Source: Meloidogyne chitwoodi (Eukaryota; Nematoda; Chromadorea; Rhabditida; Meloidogynidae). Taken from it: a stretch of 64,000 nucleotides of DNA. Every line of letters begins with the position of its first letter. Positions within the stretch are counted from its first letter, which is position 1. The DNA is taken from contig JACZZP010000010.1 in assembly GCA_015183035.1 (NCBI GenBank), positions 620,001-684,000 on the forward strand, in the 5' to 3' direction. A program made the translations under genes and the position numbers. Shown piece by piece: positions 23,201-34,759 of this stretch. The notes under the pieces are model-generated. The model saw only the letters and a list, made by a program, of their open reading frames with translations, was not told the DNA's origin and searched no databases.

Positions 23201-26200
23201 TTGTCGCAGTTTGATGAAGATTTTGTAGATTGTTAATTGTGAAGAAAATGAGTGGGTTTTTATAGTTGTTTATGATCATGTTGGAGTATTAGTATATAAA
23301 CAGGCAAGTTTTTTATAGTATAAAAGCCAGTCTTTCCGAGATATACCAGAACATTTCCCTCGTCTTTGTCTATCTCATCAGCACAAGGTGTAAGCTTTCC
23401 TTTCACTACCATTGTTATATCTACATTAGATTTAAAGCTCTGTCGTTAGCCTGTTAGTATGCTAGGACATAACATCTATTTTCAAATAACTTGTACTAAA
23501 TCGACTTATTTTTTAATTTTCCTATAGAGTCCATTACATAATTGGAGTATTTCTATAGCAGAAAATGCCGAACTTGATAGAGAACAACAACCTTTAATTG
23601 GACTTGTTCTTAATTGTATAGATTTTCCTGGACAAAATATTGAAGAAATTGGTATTTTAATAGAATTGGTTGATCAAAATGATAATAGACCTGTAATTAA
23701 TTGGGCACATCAAGGAGAACAATATTTAATTTTACCTTCAAGAGAATGGCCTAAAGGAGCTGCTATTACGTTATTATTTTTTTAATTAATTTAAAATTTA
23801 TTTTTTTTAGTCGTTTTTGGGCATTTGATAGAGATTATGGTGAAAATGCTCGTATTACTTTTCAATTAGATCCTGAACAATCTCAAAATGATTTTTTTCA
23901 AATAGACCCACAGAATGGACTTTTAACTTCTTCTAATACTCGTCCATTAAGTGAATTATATGAAATGTTGGGAGGAGAAATATTTGAATTAAAAGTATTG
24001 GCAGTAGATAATGGGTAAAGGAATTAAATTAAAAATAAATATATTTTTAAGAGGGAAAGAAGAAAATTATTAATTAATTTTTAGGATAATTGAAAAGTTT
24101 TAAAAATTATATAAAAATATTATTCACAAAATGTCCTCTTTTTCTTCTTCAAAATAACCTGTGTTTAATTATTTTTAAAAGGAAATATATTTTTAATAAT
24201 AGTCTGAAAATTGATGAAACAATAAAAGAGATTATCCCCTAAAAACAAATATATAATTTAATTATTTTAAGTAATCCTCCTCTTTCATCAATTGCTAAAG
24301 TTAAAATAATTTTCACTGAAGAAGATGAAGAAAATATAAAAGAACTTAAATTAATTTGGCCAAATATTGAAGATAAACCATTACAATTAAAAGAAGATAT
24401 TCCTATTGGAAGAAGAATTGGTCAAGCAAAAGCTATTTTTATTGGAAAAAAAGTAATTGAAAATGAAGAGAATGAAATATTTTATAAAATTGAAAATAAA
24501 TTGGAAAAAGGAAATTTTACAGAAAATGAAGAAGAAGAAAATAATGAGGAAGAGGATATTCTTCGTATTGATCATAAAACTGGAGAAATATTTACTAATT
24601 TACAATTTGATTATGAAAATAAAAAACAATGGATTGTAAGTAAATATGTATATTTAATTAATTTAAATAAAAAAGGGGAAGATTTAAAAATTAATAAATA
24701 TTAAATAATGGTACATCTCAACTGAGTCAACACGAATGAGTCAAACTTTGTTAAAAGTCAAACTAAATACGTTTATTTTAATCTCATTCGATTCAGCTCG
24801 AAGAGCTCTTTCAAATGAACTATCATTTGTATTTTTATCAATTAGTATCTAGGAAAGAACTTGAGTTAAACTTTAAAACGGTGACTCAGTTAAGCCGGAC
24901 TCAATTGAACTGCTCACTTATAAATTAATTAAAAAAAACATTTTGCCAAATTATATAAAAATGTATTATATTTAAATATTTATTTACTTTAATTTATAAT
25001 TTTTTAATTTGTCATTTTTTATTAATTGTGATTAATTGTAATTAATTTAATTTTAAAAATTACTTTGTATTAATCTTTTCTTTGGTATTTCTTTAATTCT
25101 TTGTTCATCATTATCATAATCTCTATTATCTCCTTTTATTCGTAAAACAGCCAAATTTAAAGCAACAACAGATCTTTTAATTAATTGTCCAGGTGTTGAA
25201 CGAAATAAAAAACGTTCAGGATTTGGAATTAAAGGAGATTTACTTTCACTTGTTAAATTCTCTAAAGTCCAATAACCTTTATGTGCATCTACTGTTGATT
25301 TATCTTGTAATGATAATAAAGCTGGATAGAAACGTCGATAAATACCTTTAAATATTTTAAAAGAGAATATCTTTTTTAAAAGAAAACCTTGAAAAGAATC
25401 AGTATCAACATCTTTTGAACAGCTTTCCTCAGTTCTTGATTTTGCAAGTACTAAAGGAAATTGTGAAATATTAAATGAATTTAATTGATCTTCAATATCT
25501 TCATTAAAAGAAGAATTTAATCCTAAAATTCGTCGATTATTTTCTCTTAAAGCAGAATGCAAACATTCTTTTAGTCTGAATTAATTAATTTATTTATTTT
25601 ATTAAATATTTATTTTAAAATTAAAATTTTTACTAATTTATTCCCTAATTTCTAAGCACCAAATTAATATTTTAAATTTTATTTTATAAATTTATTTAAT
25701 TTTTATTTTACCCATCTTTTTATTAATTAAATATTTTAAAATTAACTTAATATCCATTTGTCTATTTCTATATTTTTCTGGCACAGACCAATGAACTTCA
25801 AAAGCTACAGCCAAAAGTTTAGAATTAACCCCAATCCAATGTATTAATTCATTTTCAATATCTTCAATTATTAAATTAAATCCTCCAAAAGTCTCAAAAA
25901 CAGCAGTAACATATTTAGTTTCTAAAATAAATTCTTTTAATTTTTCTAAATATTCTAAAGCAAAATTAGATAAAGAAAGTGAAAGAGTAGCATCAAGTAA
26001 AGGAGAAGAAGATGAATATTTATTAGTAATAATTGGAGATATTTGACGAGAAAATATATTATTTAAATTATTTTGAATTTGTGGTAAATTTAATAATTTA
26101 GGTTCAGAATTAGCCATTTTTATTAATTCTAAATAAAATAATTATTTTTTAATTTAAATTAATTTTTATTTTTTTGCTGTCTTTTCTTCATATATTCCCC

Positions 26201-29200
26201 CACTATAATTTATTAAATTTTTTAATTTTTTTGAATTAATTTTAAGAAATAATTAAATTAAATATTTTACCATTATTTTGTGGTAATTCTTTTCTTTTTA
26301 AATTTTTTTCTTTTTGTTTATTTCCAAAAAATAATTGTTGAAGACCAAATATTTTTGTTTTTTTATTTTCTTTTTTATTATTTTCTTCTTTTTTTGTTTT
26401 TAATTTTTTTGAAATTTTTTGTGAATTTAAATCTTCTGAATTATTTAAAATTCTTTCAGAATTTTCTTCTTCTTTATTATTATTATTTTCAATTAAATTA
26501 CTATATTTAATTCTTCTAGGAGGTTTTTTAGGAATTTCTTTAATAATTTGAGGATAAGAATTTTCTTCTAAATTTTTAAAAATTTCTAAACTATTATTAG
26601 AAGAAGAATAAATATTATTAAATATTTCTTTTTCTTCTTTTTCTTTTCCTTTTAATTGTAATTCTAATTGAGAAAGTGTTATCATTCTTTGCCATTGTTG
26701 TTTTTGTGCTTCTAAACCTGATTTTCTTCTTTTTATTATTAAATTATTTTTATTATTTTCTTCTTCTTCTTTTATTATAAAAAAAGGTTTTTCTTCTCCT
26801 AATTCTGATTTTGAATATTTTAATAAATTAATTGAAGAATTACTTTTATTTAAATTATTATTATTTGATAAATATAATGATGAATAACTACTTTAAATTA
26901 TTTTTAAATTAAATTTATTTTTAAATTAAAATTAAATTTATTTTTTAAAATAATAACCTTAAATTTTTATTTATATAATTTTCTTCTTTATTTTTCCAAT
27001 CTTTTTGTTCATGATAAGCTTTTAAAAGTCTTTGTAATTCTTTTAATTTTGCACTATTTTTTCTTTTAATATTTGGTGAAATATTATTAATTGAAAAAGA
27101 AGAATTATTTTTATTTTTAATTTTATAATTAATTTGTGGTGAAACTGGGGCTGTCCAACAAATATCTTCTTCTTCTTTTTTATTATTAAATAATTTATTA
27201 TTTTCTTTTCCAATAATTAATTTTTTTAAAGATTTTAAAGAATTTGTTCTTTTATAGGGTAAAATAGGTGAAGTTGTAGTTGTAGAACTTGGAATTCCAA
27301 TATTTAATGAATTTGTTGAATTATTATTTTTATTTTTTAATTTTTGTTTAAGAGAAAATATTGTTAAATCTATTTGTTGTTCTAATTGTTGAATATTCAT
27401 TTTATTTAAATTAATATTATTATTTAAATTAATTAATTAAATTAATATATTTTTAAATATATCTAAACTCCTCTTTTTTACTTAATTTAATTTTAAAATT
27501 AAAAATAATACTTTTTCTAATTTTAAAATAAAATTATCGTTAAAAAAATAATGTTAATTAACCTAAACTAGGAGATAATTTTTAAAATAAAATAAAAATA
27601 AAATAATTAAATTAAAATATTTAAAAAAGAAATAAAAATATATAAATGTGTAAAAATTATTTATTTTTTGTCAAAAATAAATAACAAATTATTTTATTAT
27701 TTTTTAAATAAATAATAAAATAATTTTTCTAGTTTTTTACCACAAATATTTTTTTAATAATCTTCTCTCTTTTACTCATAAAATAATCCACTGGATTTAG
27801 ACAGATTTATTTTTTTAAAAATAATATTTATTTTTTTTTATTTTTAGTTTTTAATAATTGCTTATTCACCAAAAACAAATCAAACAGTTAAATCTCTTTT
27901 ACCAATTGTAATAATTAATGTAGATGAACATTTACCTTATTTTCCTCATAGTTTAAAGGTTTTTTTAATTTAAAATAAAAATTAATTAAAATTTAAAGGC
28001 AACAGAAAGTAAATTAATAATTTATTGGCCTGATATTAATTCAAATAATAATATTTCTTTTAATGAAGAATTTCCATTAGGTAGTGTTGAAGCAATAGAT
28101 GAAGATGATGAACCTTTTAATATAATTGAATATAAAATTTTAAAAAAATGTAAATTTTAAAAGATTTTCTTTTTAATTAATTTAAATTTAATTTTTTTAA
28201 AAAAAAGGTTCTTCTAATTTACCTGAAAATTCAACAATTTCATCATTAAGAGTAGACAAACAAAGTGGGGAATTATTAGCAATTGGATCTTTTCCTAAAA
28301 ATATTAATTATATAAATATTTGTATTCTTGCAAGGTTATTTATTTATTTTTAAATTATATTTTTTTTAAATATTTTTTAATTTAAAATAGGAGAATTTTT
28401 GAAATTAATTTTTAAAAAAAAATTAATTTTTATTTTTTAGTCCTCCCAATGAACAACAACAAAATAGTGATGATAATAATATTCCTTTAAAATCAATAAT
28501 AAATATTAAAATAATTCCAGAAGAATTAAATAATAAAATATTAATAAATGAAAATAATAATAATAATTCTCATATAATTTTAGAACATAAATTAGCTAAA
28601 TTACAAAAAATACCAATAAAAATAATATTAAATGAAGAAGAAGAAGAAAATAATAAAATAATAATTAAAAAACAACAACAATCAAAAATTGAAATTAATT
28701 CAATTTTATTTACTCCGTTAAGTTGTTTTTTATTTAAATCATTTAAATAAATATATACTAAAAACACACAAACTTAAAATAACCTTAACAATTAAAATAT
28801 AAAAACATTTGCAAAGAATAAAACAAAAACGCAAAAACATACAAAACACAAAACATAAATAAAAAACATTCGAACATCAGAAAATCTAAAAACTTAGACA
28901 AAAAACTTAAGAATCTAATCAAACTTTAAACAAAACCTTAATAAACTTAAACTTTAAAGTTGAAAAAACAAATTTATTTTTATAAAATTCTTTTTAATTT
29001 TTAATTAAATATTATTTAAGAAAAATTAAAAATGACAAAAAATTATGTCAATTTTTTGATTGACTTTTACTTTTTTAAATATTAAAATGTTAAAAATTAT
29101 AAAATTTTTTATAAAATCATAATTAATTTAAATTAAATTTAATTAAATTATTTATAATAAAATTTAATTTAATTAATTTAAATAAATTTAGTTATGGTAA

Positions 29201-30580
29201 AAATATAACAGAAACACAACAAATTGGATATATTGAACCTTTAAAAAGATTAATAGCAATAGATTCATTTAATTCAAAATTTCGTTTTGATCCAGCAATT
29301 TTGGGAGCTTTAAGTGATGGATTTTATAAATTTGAATTAAAAGAAGAAGAAAAAGAAAATAAAATAAATTTATATAAAAATGTAAAAAATTAAATTAATT
29401 TAAATTTAAATTAATATTTTAAGATTCATTTTTTATCTGATCATAATCGTCTTAAATTTATTTTTAATGAGTCAATACATCAATTAGGAGCTAAATTAAA
29501 ATTATTTATTAAAGAATTAGAATTAATTATTTTAACAAAATTAAAAACAAATAATAATAATATTAATGAAAATATTTCAATAATTTATTCAGAACCTAAT
29601 AGAGAATATGGAAAATATAATAAATTAAGGTAAAATAAATTTAAATAAAATTAAATAATTTAAAAAACAATTTAAATAATTTTAAATAAAATTAAAAGAA
29701 TAAAAAATTATTAAATTAATTATTTAAATAAAATTAAATAATTAAAAAAATATTATTTATTTTTAAATAAAATAAAAGACAAAAATTAATTATATAAATT
29801 AAGAAGTTTTGTTTGTTTTCATTTATGGTCTAATATAAATTCAATAATTAATTTAAATAAAACAATTAAATATGTAACAACAAATATACCTGGAGAAAAA
29901 ACAAATGAACAATTAGCTCATTTTTATGAAAAAAATAATGTTATAAATATTGAAGTAATTTTATTTAAATTTAATAAAATAATTATTTAATATCTTTATT
30001 TAAAAATAATAATTTTATATTTAATTTAAAAAATATTAAATTAATTTTTATTTTATTTTATTTTAAAAAAGCCTTGTTTTGATAATATTAATGCTAAAAA
30101 TAAACATTCTTTCCATTCATCTTTTGGTGGATCTTCTTCTCTTAGTTTACGTTCAAAAGAATGGCTATTTTGGTGTTGTATTACTGGAATTATTTTAATT
30201 GTTTCTTTTTAATTTTTTAAATTAATTTATAAAATTAATTTTTTATAAAGGTTTTAATTTCAATTGGAGGTTATTTATGTTTTGTACAAAAATATAACGG
30301 AGAAAATAATTTTAATAAAAAAAATAAAATTATTAATAATGCAAATTGTGATATATTAAATGCTTTTAATGAAAGAAATGGTAATTATTTATTTTAATTT
30401 TAAAAAAATAATTAAGATTCTTCCCCATTTCAACAATATTTAATTAATAATAAATGTTCTTCTTCTTCTGTTTTTTCTGTACCAGAATTTATTCAAGCTA
30501 AAAGCATTATGTAAAATTTAATTATTATTTTTTTTAATTTTCTTTTTAGGAATACAGAATATTGGAAAACTGTTGAATAA
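14297..30580 (+). CDS. Large divergent cadherin-like transmembrane protein
   Basis: More than 20 exons run from ATG 14297 (hydrophobic signal sequence MFLIYLYITYIILIIING) to TAA 30578-30580. Cadherin-repeat signatures recur: VEENSPSGKNIALFEILDPD (from about 20420), ISIAENAE with VDQNDNRPVI (23550-23700), AFDRDYGENARITFQ (23822-23866), AVDNG (about 24003), DIDDVPPKI (19370-19396) and IEDINNKSPII (16983-17015). These are the calcium-binding motifs DxNDxxP and ADxDxGxN. Near the end a transmembrane helix (FWCCITGIILIV.. ISIGGYLCF, about 30168-30285) is followed by a tail of about 60 residues. Long Asn, Lys and Glu runs interrupt the repeats (15200-15850, 17280-17340, 18370-18440). The role in cell adhesion is inferred from the family. 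Two introns hold other genes on the opposite strand (20556-23527 and 24635-27847), and several hold transposon remnants. Exon borders in AT-rich parts, especially 28740-29190, are uncertain. Confidence 0.78.
16527..16691. mobile_element. 165-bp terminal-inverted-repeat MITE in a cadherin intron
   Basis: The left end ACTCTCGTTATAAGGACA (16527-16544) is repeated as an exact reverse complement at 16674-16691. The interior has no ORF. A target-site duplication could not be seen clearly. Confidence 0.7.
17967..18169. mobile_element. Imperfect inverted-repeat element in a cadherin intron
   Basis: ACATTTCACC (17969-17978), with a second TTCACCGAAAA copy just after, is mirrored by TTTTCGGTGAAATGT (18153-18167). 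It is a short non-coding element of about 200 bp, probably a decayed MITE. Confidence 0.5.
19528..20170. mobile_element. hAT-like non-autonomous element with 8-bp target duplication
   Basis: The 20-bp ends TAGAGATCGGATTTTTAGGT (19528-19547) and its exact complement (20151-20170) bound a 643-bp element in a cadherin intron. Both flanks read TTTATTAA (19520-19527 and 20171-20178), an 8-bp target-site duplication. Ends of the form TAGNG plus 8-bp duplications are typical of hAT transposons (family knowledge). There is no transposase ORF. Internal repeats of AAAATAGGTT and a TGACATTTTGTC array are present. Confidence 0.82.
19755..19861. repeat. Four-unit tandem repeat, about 25-bp period
   Basis: The unit TGACATTTTGTCAATTTTTT plus ATTAG is repeated about four times with small length differences inside the hAT-like element. 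Confidence 0.75.
20951..23173 (-). CDS. Type I membrane protein, four-copy family, copy B (nested, intact)
   Basis: Same seven-exon plan as copy A: ATG 23173 (MLFRCLHP), signal core LCSLLLLLASFFVLGVPGQA, cysteine-bearing ectodomain, Thr-rich stalk (about 21920-22010), transmembrane helix (about 21755-21810) and basic tail with the two VGTF-type motifs. It ends at TGA 20951-20953. The whole gene lies on the strand opposite to the cadherin-like gene, inside its 2,972-bp intron 20556-23527. All introns are kept, so it arose by DNA duplication and not by retroposition. Exon 3 differs strongly from the other copies between the conserved GGP and CLEWTSLEVSW blocks. Exon 7 has only a few amino-acid differences from the other copies. 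No break was found. Function is unknown. Confidence 0.7.
23257..23264 (-). promoter_or_regulatory. TATA box of copy B
   Basis: TATAAAAA followed by CCCACTCATT, about 85 bp upstream of the ATG, matches copies A and D. The upstream block with GACTGGCTTTTATACTA is at about 23318-23334. Confidence 0.6.
25053..27400 (-). CDS. Unrecognised coiled-coil protein nested in a cadherin intron
   Basis: Four exons chain in frame from ATG 27400 to TAA 25053-25055, about 610 residues: 27400 to about 26953, about 26896 to 26270, about 26134 to 25715, and about 25563 to 25053. The N-terminal half is low-complexity (Asn, Lys, Glu, Ser) with heptad-like stretches (MNIQQLEQQIDLTIFSLKQK; LKELQRLLKAYHEQKDWK). The C-terminal half is more ordered, with segments such as AVFETFGGFNLIIEDIENEL and YRRFYPALLSLQDKSTVDAH. 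I do not recognise the family. It lies on the minus strand entirely within cadherin intron 24635-27847. The join of exon 3 to exon 4 works in frame only with the acceptor CTAAAAG at about 25563. A scaffold or adaptor role is possible, but no motif proves it. Confidence 0.6.
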
Positions 30581-30773
30581 TATTTAATATATGAGAAAAT
30601 TAAAAAATTTTGTATTTATTTCTTTAATTATTTATTTTATTTTATTAAATAATTTTTTTATTTTTTTAATTAAATAATTTTTTAAGTCTTCATTTATTAT
30701 TTAATTAAAAAATAATAAAATTTACTAGAAAATTTTGAAAAATTAAAAGACTCTCTTATTTAATAAAAATACC

Positions 30774-31585
30774 TACCGTATTTACTCTAATAACTACCCT
30801 GGGTAATTATTGTTTCAACCTGTAGCTGGAGGGGGTAACTAATACAGGTGGGGTAATTAATAGAGGTAGGGTAATTATTTTTTCAAACCGTTTTTGTGAT
30901 TTAACAATATGAAAATTTGGATAATGAATTCGACAATTTAATTATCTGTCAGCCATTTTGATAAAAATAAAAGTAACATTTTCGCTTGCGGCGCTAAAAG
31001 AGGTGAATTTTTGGCAACTTAAGTGCTATAGTTAAAAAATTTTTTGCCTGCAATTTAAAAACTTCAAAATTTATGAACATTTACCTGACCATACATTTTT
31101 GCTAAATCCAAGACCAGACCCGAAAATTTTGAGAAAAAATTTCAATTTTGAAAATAAAAATTTACTTCAATGCACCTATGTATCTGTACAAATTACGACA
31201 ACCCTGAATGCACTTACAATAAATTACATAAAAAATCAAGTTATTTGATTTTTTTATCGATTTTTACTTAAAATAAACTTTTTTTTAAAAAACCGGGAAA
31301 ACCGGGCGGTAAACCGTAGATTTTCAATTAATCGGAACAGATATTCAGGTCTCTTAAAATCCGTTAAACCGTTAACCGGCCTTGTGCTACTCTAATTTTT
31401 AAAAAAAATGTAGTGATATGTAGTAATTTATGGTTCAATTTAATAAGGGGTAATTAATAGAGTGTGGAGAAGGGGGTAATTAATAGAGGTAGGGTAATTA
31501 TTTTTTCAACCTATCGATGGAGGGGGTAATTAATAGAGGTGGGGTAATTAATCGAGGGAGGGTAATTAATCGAGTAAATACGGTA
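30774..31585. mobile_element. 812-bp inverted-repeat element after the cadherin-like gene
   Basis: TACCGTATTTACTC (30774) is mirrored by GAGTAAATACGGTA (31572-31585). If the outer TA is a target duplication, the ends read CCGTATTTACTC, as in Tc1/mariner-type elements. Repeated GGGTAATTAATAGAGGTAGGG-type blocks lie inside both ends (30815-30885 and 31440-31570). No transposase is visible. Confidence 0.6.
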
Positions 31586-32194
31586 TATTAAATTTAATTA
31601 AATGTTTTGTGGTTCATTTATTTTAAAAAACATTTTTGAAGGATGGATAACTTTGAGAGGGATGTGTGGGATTTTTGATATGAAGGGTAAAAAGGAAATG
31701 ATTTTTGGATCCAACAAATTATTTAAAACAAAGGTTTATTTTCCTTTAATAAATATTTCAAATTTTTTATTGAAATTCTATTTTGGATAAAAATACTAAA
31801 TGAATTAGGGGCAGGGATTTTGTATATTTTGCATAATTGGAGGCAGTAAATATGAACTCTCAGTTGTGATTAATAAAAAACAAGTGAATATCTTTAACTA
31901 AAATATATAAATTAAGTGTATCTCATCTACTAAAACCTATTAAAGATTAAAAGCTTATACCAAATCAAAGAAACATTCAACAAACATATTTATTTATTAT
32001 ACATTTACAACATATATATACAATCAAATACTTATATATATAATACATACAATAGAAACAATAGGCATACAAATATATATATATAGTTTAGGGGAATATA
32101 TAGGGGAACAATAATTACATATTTTTACAAGGGAATATATTTATCTATTTATTATCATCTCATCCCACCCTCCCTCCCTCTTTCGTTGTTGCAT
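31586..32194. other. Spacer and 3' UTR of copy C
   Basis: No gene is seen. The stretch from about 31780 to 31990 matches 10600-10800 downstream of copy A. The following 200 bp are the family 3' UTR with the CCCACCCTCCCTCCCTC tract before the stop codon. Confidence 0.55.
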
Positions 32195-34459
32195 TCAGAT
32201 GGATAACAGTATACGCTCCGACTCTGTACTTGGAGGACAATCTATCCCTCCTTTCTCCACTTTTGGAAGCAAGTTCCCGTCATCGTCATATTCATTCTCC
32301 TCCAATGTCCATTCCTCATCTTTGACCTTCTCAGCCTTCTTTGGAGGGTCGGGAATCACAGGATCCTCTGCAAATGGTTGGACGATGTCCTCCACAATTG
32401 CTGACTTCTTGCTATCCACTCCTGTTGATGATTTCCCTTTGTCCACCACAGATTTATCAGTGCCCATCGCTGTTTTTGTCATTGGCGACTGTTCAATCAT
32501 GGTGGTGGCAGCAGGAGGAGGCCTGTTCTGTAAAAAGAAAATACAAATTAATTGAATTTTATTTAAAAAAACTTTTTACCTTTTTCCACTCGTCAAATGT
32601 CCCAACAACTGCGATGCCCTTTTTCTTCAGTTCTGGCAGATATTCACTGTTGTAGACATATTGGTACCATTCTTTTTCATACTTCTCCTGAACGATATCA
32701 TTTTTAGTCTTGGGCTGTTCTTTTTTGACTGCTTTCTTCTTATTTGCAGTGTTGCCAGTTTTCTTTGAAGAAAGTCCCTTTGCTGCTGTCTTTTCGTTCT
32801 TCTTTCTCTGAAAAAAGGAAAATAATATTTTGATTTATCATTTTTTAAAATAAACTTACATTTTCTTTCCATTTGTCAAAAGTCCCAACAGCAGCAGGGC
32901 CTTTTTTCTTTACTTCAGCATCATAGAGTGCACGGAGGTATTTGTCCTTTGCTTGTTCAGGCATCTTCGCTTCTTTTTCATTATCCGTCTTCTTAATCGA
33001 GAACCATGTCAAAATTCCAACAGCCAACAAAAGCAGCACAACAAGAAGCCAAGCAATTCCAAGCGCCACATAAAGACCTGTTTTGGATTCTTCTAAGCAT
33101 TTTTTTGCGGCCGGACATGTTGTCGTTGGACATATCGTTCTTGTGATTTGTTCTGATTTCATTGTAGGACAGGATATTGTAGTCGTTGAAGGAGCTTCTG
33201 TTGTAGTAGTCGTTGTAGTTTTAGTGGTTGTCGATGTTGTTGTAGTTGGAGTAGGAATGGCAGTAGGCAGACGATAGTGTTCAGTACTCTGAATAAAAAT
33301 AAAATTAATGAATATTTTATATATTTAAAAAAAACTTACAAATTGGATGAAGAGTGTACATTTCGGCTTTGATGGTATAGGCGTATCTTTGAGTTTGCCT
33401 CCACTGTATACTTTGGAAACACTTGTTGGAAGAAGGCTGAAGACAAGTAGATATTCATCCTTTAGATGCGTATTTGTGATTGTCCATGCTTTTGGTGGGA
33501 CGATTGTATCGTTTTCTGGAGCACAAGCAGCATTTTCTGTGTTTGTAATAGTCACTTTCTTCCGAAAAGTTCATCTTGAACATTCCCTTGCTGTTTATCT
33601 CCAAATCGAAAGTCGTTTCGTTGCCACCCAGCTTGAACATATTCAGTTGATAAAGGCCGGATTTCTTTTCGCGAACTAAAATGAGTTAAATAAAATATTA
33701 AGTCTAAATTGTATATCCTACTTAATTGGATGCGAGCATGAGCATACGTTACGGCATCAATTACGGCTTGACTCCATGAAACTTCAAGAGACGTCCACTT
33801 CAAGCAAGTCCCATTTATAAGACCACATCTGGTTCTGAACTTGTTTTCGCATTCTTTGTTGAAAGGACCTCTTGTGCTAAAATCTTTGATGACATAGTTG
33901 TTTTTGCTATAGATGAAGGGCAGACTAAAAAACAAAAATTTAAGCAAGAAATGAAAAAAGATAAATAAAAACTTACAGATTAGAATAGCTAATATTATCT
34001 TCATTGCTATTGTCAAGACATTTGCCAATCCCTCTGCTATGTCTCACTCCAGCCTTTAACTTGATCATGTCCTTCAAGTCACTAAGCAGATCCACAGTGC
34101 ATAATGTGCCGTTGTACTGAAGTTCACTTGAAAATTTAATGAATGTGTATTTAATTTAAAAATAAACAAAAGAATTCTTACATGAAGCCATCTTTGATTT
34201 GAACATTGCAGGAACCTGGGAACTTTTTGTACTCGGTAGGGATGCTCTTGACGCTAATATAGTTGTAGTCTGAGTTCGTGTTGAGCATCACTTTGCCGTC
34301 GTTCAGCGTGTGTTTGCCAAGTCCAACGGGTTCGGCCTGTCCGGATACTTGAAGCACAGAGAACGAGGCAAGAAGCAACAGAAGAAAGCATAGCATTGAA
34401 GACTTTTTTGGCCAAGGTCCGGTGTCGAGCCCAATTGGATGCAAGCAGCGGAAGAGCAT
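32195..34459 (-). pseudogene. Type I membrane protein, four-copy family, copy C (frameshift in exon 4)
   Basis: The seven-exon layout is complete from ATG 34459 (MLFRCLHP) to TGA 32195-32197, with signal peptide, Thr-rich stalk, transmembrane helix (about 32995-33065) and both cytoplasmic VGTF motifs. Exon 4, however, changes frame near 33545. The conserved run SEESDYYKH continues correctly only one frame over, as TENAACAPEND. Compared with copy B, two bases are missing between the CAC and GAAAAT codons. Read literally, the ectodomain runs out of frame and stops soon after. All other exons and splice sites are intact. It could therefore be a recent pseudogene or an assembly or read error. Its surroundings match those of copy A. 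Confidence 0.62.
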
Positions 34460-34548
34460 GAAGTGTTGTTTGTTTATTTTATGTAGACGATTTTGGCGTA
34501 TTTTGATGAAGATTTTGTAGATTGTTAATAATGAAGAAAATGACTCTG

Positions 34549-34556
34549 TTTTTATA
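34549..34556 (-). promoter_or_regulatory. TATA box of copy C
   Basis: TATAAAAA lies about 90 bp upstream of the ATG. The following motif has drifted (CAGAGTCATT instead of CCCACTCATT). The upstream GACTTGCTTTTATACTA block is at about 34609-34626. Confidence 0.55.
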
Positions 34557-34759
34557 GTTTTGTATGATCAAGTTGGGTGTTACTATATAAGCCGGCAAGT
34601 TTATTATAGTATAAAAGCAAGTCTATCCTTTATTAAATTCCTAAACATACTAAGATCATGCGCCTAGTCTTGTTTCCAGTCATCAGAACAAGATTCAGTG
34701 CTTAATTCTTTTATTTCTTTCACTATCACTGTTAATAGATGAGTAGAGGATTTAAAAAA

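Noticed and set aside
24715..24930. Repeated GAGTCAA and TTGACTC-like words in a cadherin intron
   Set aside because: Short inverted words are present, but I could not define matching ends or a target duplication, so no element is called.
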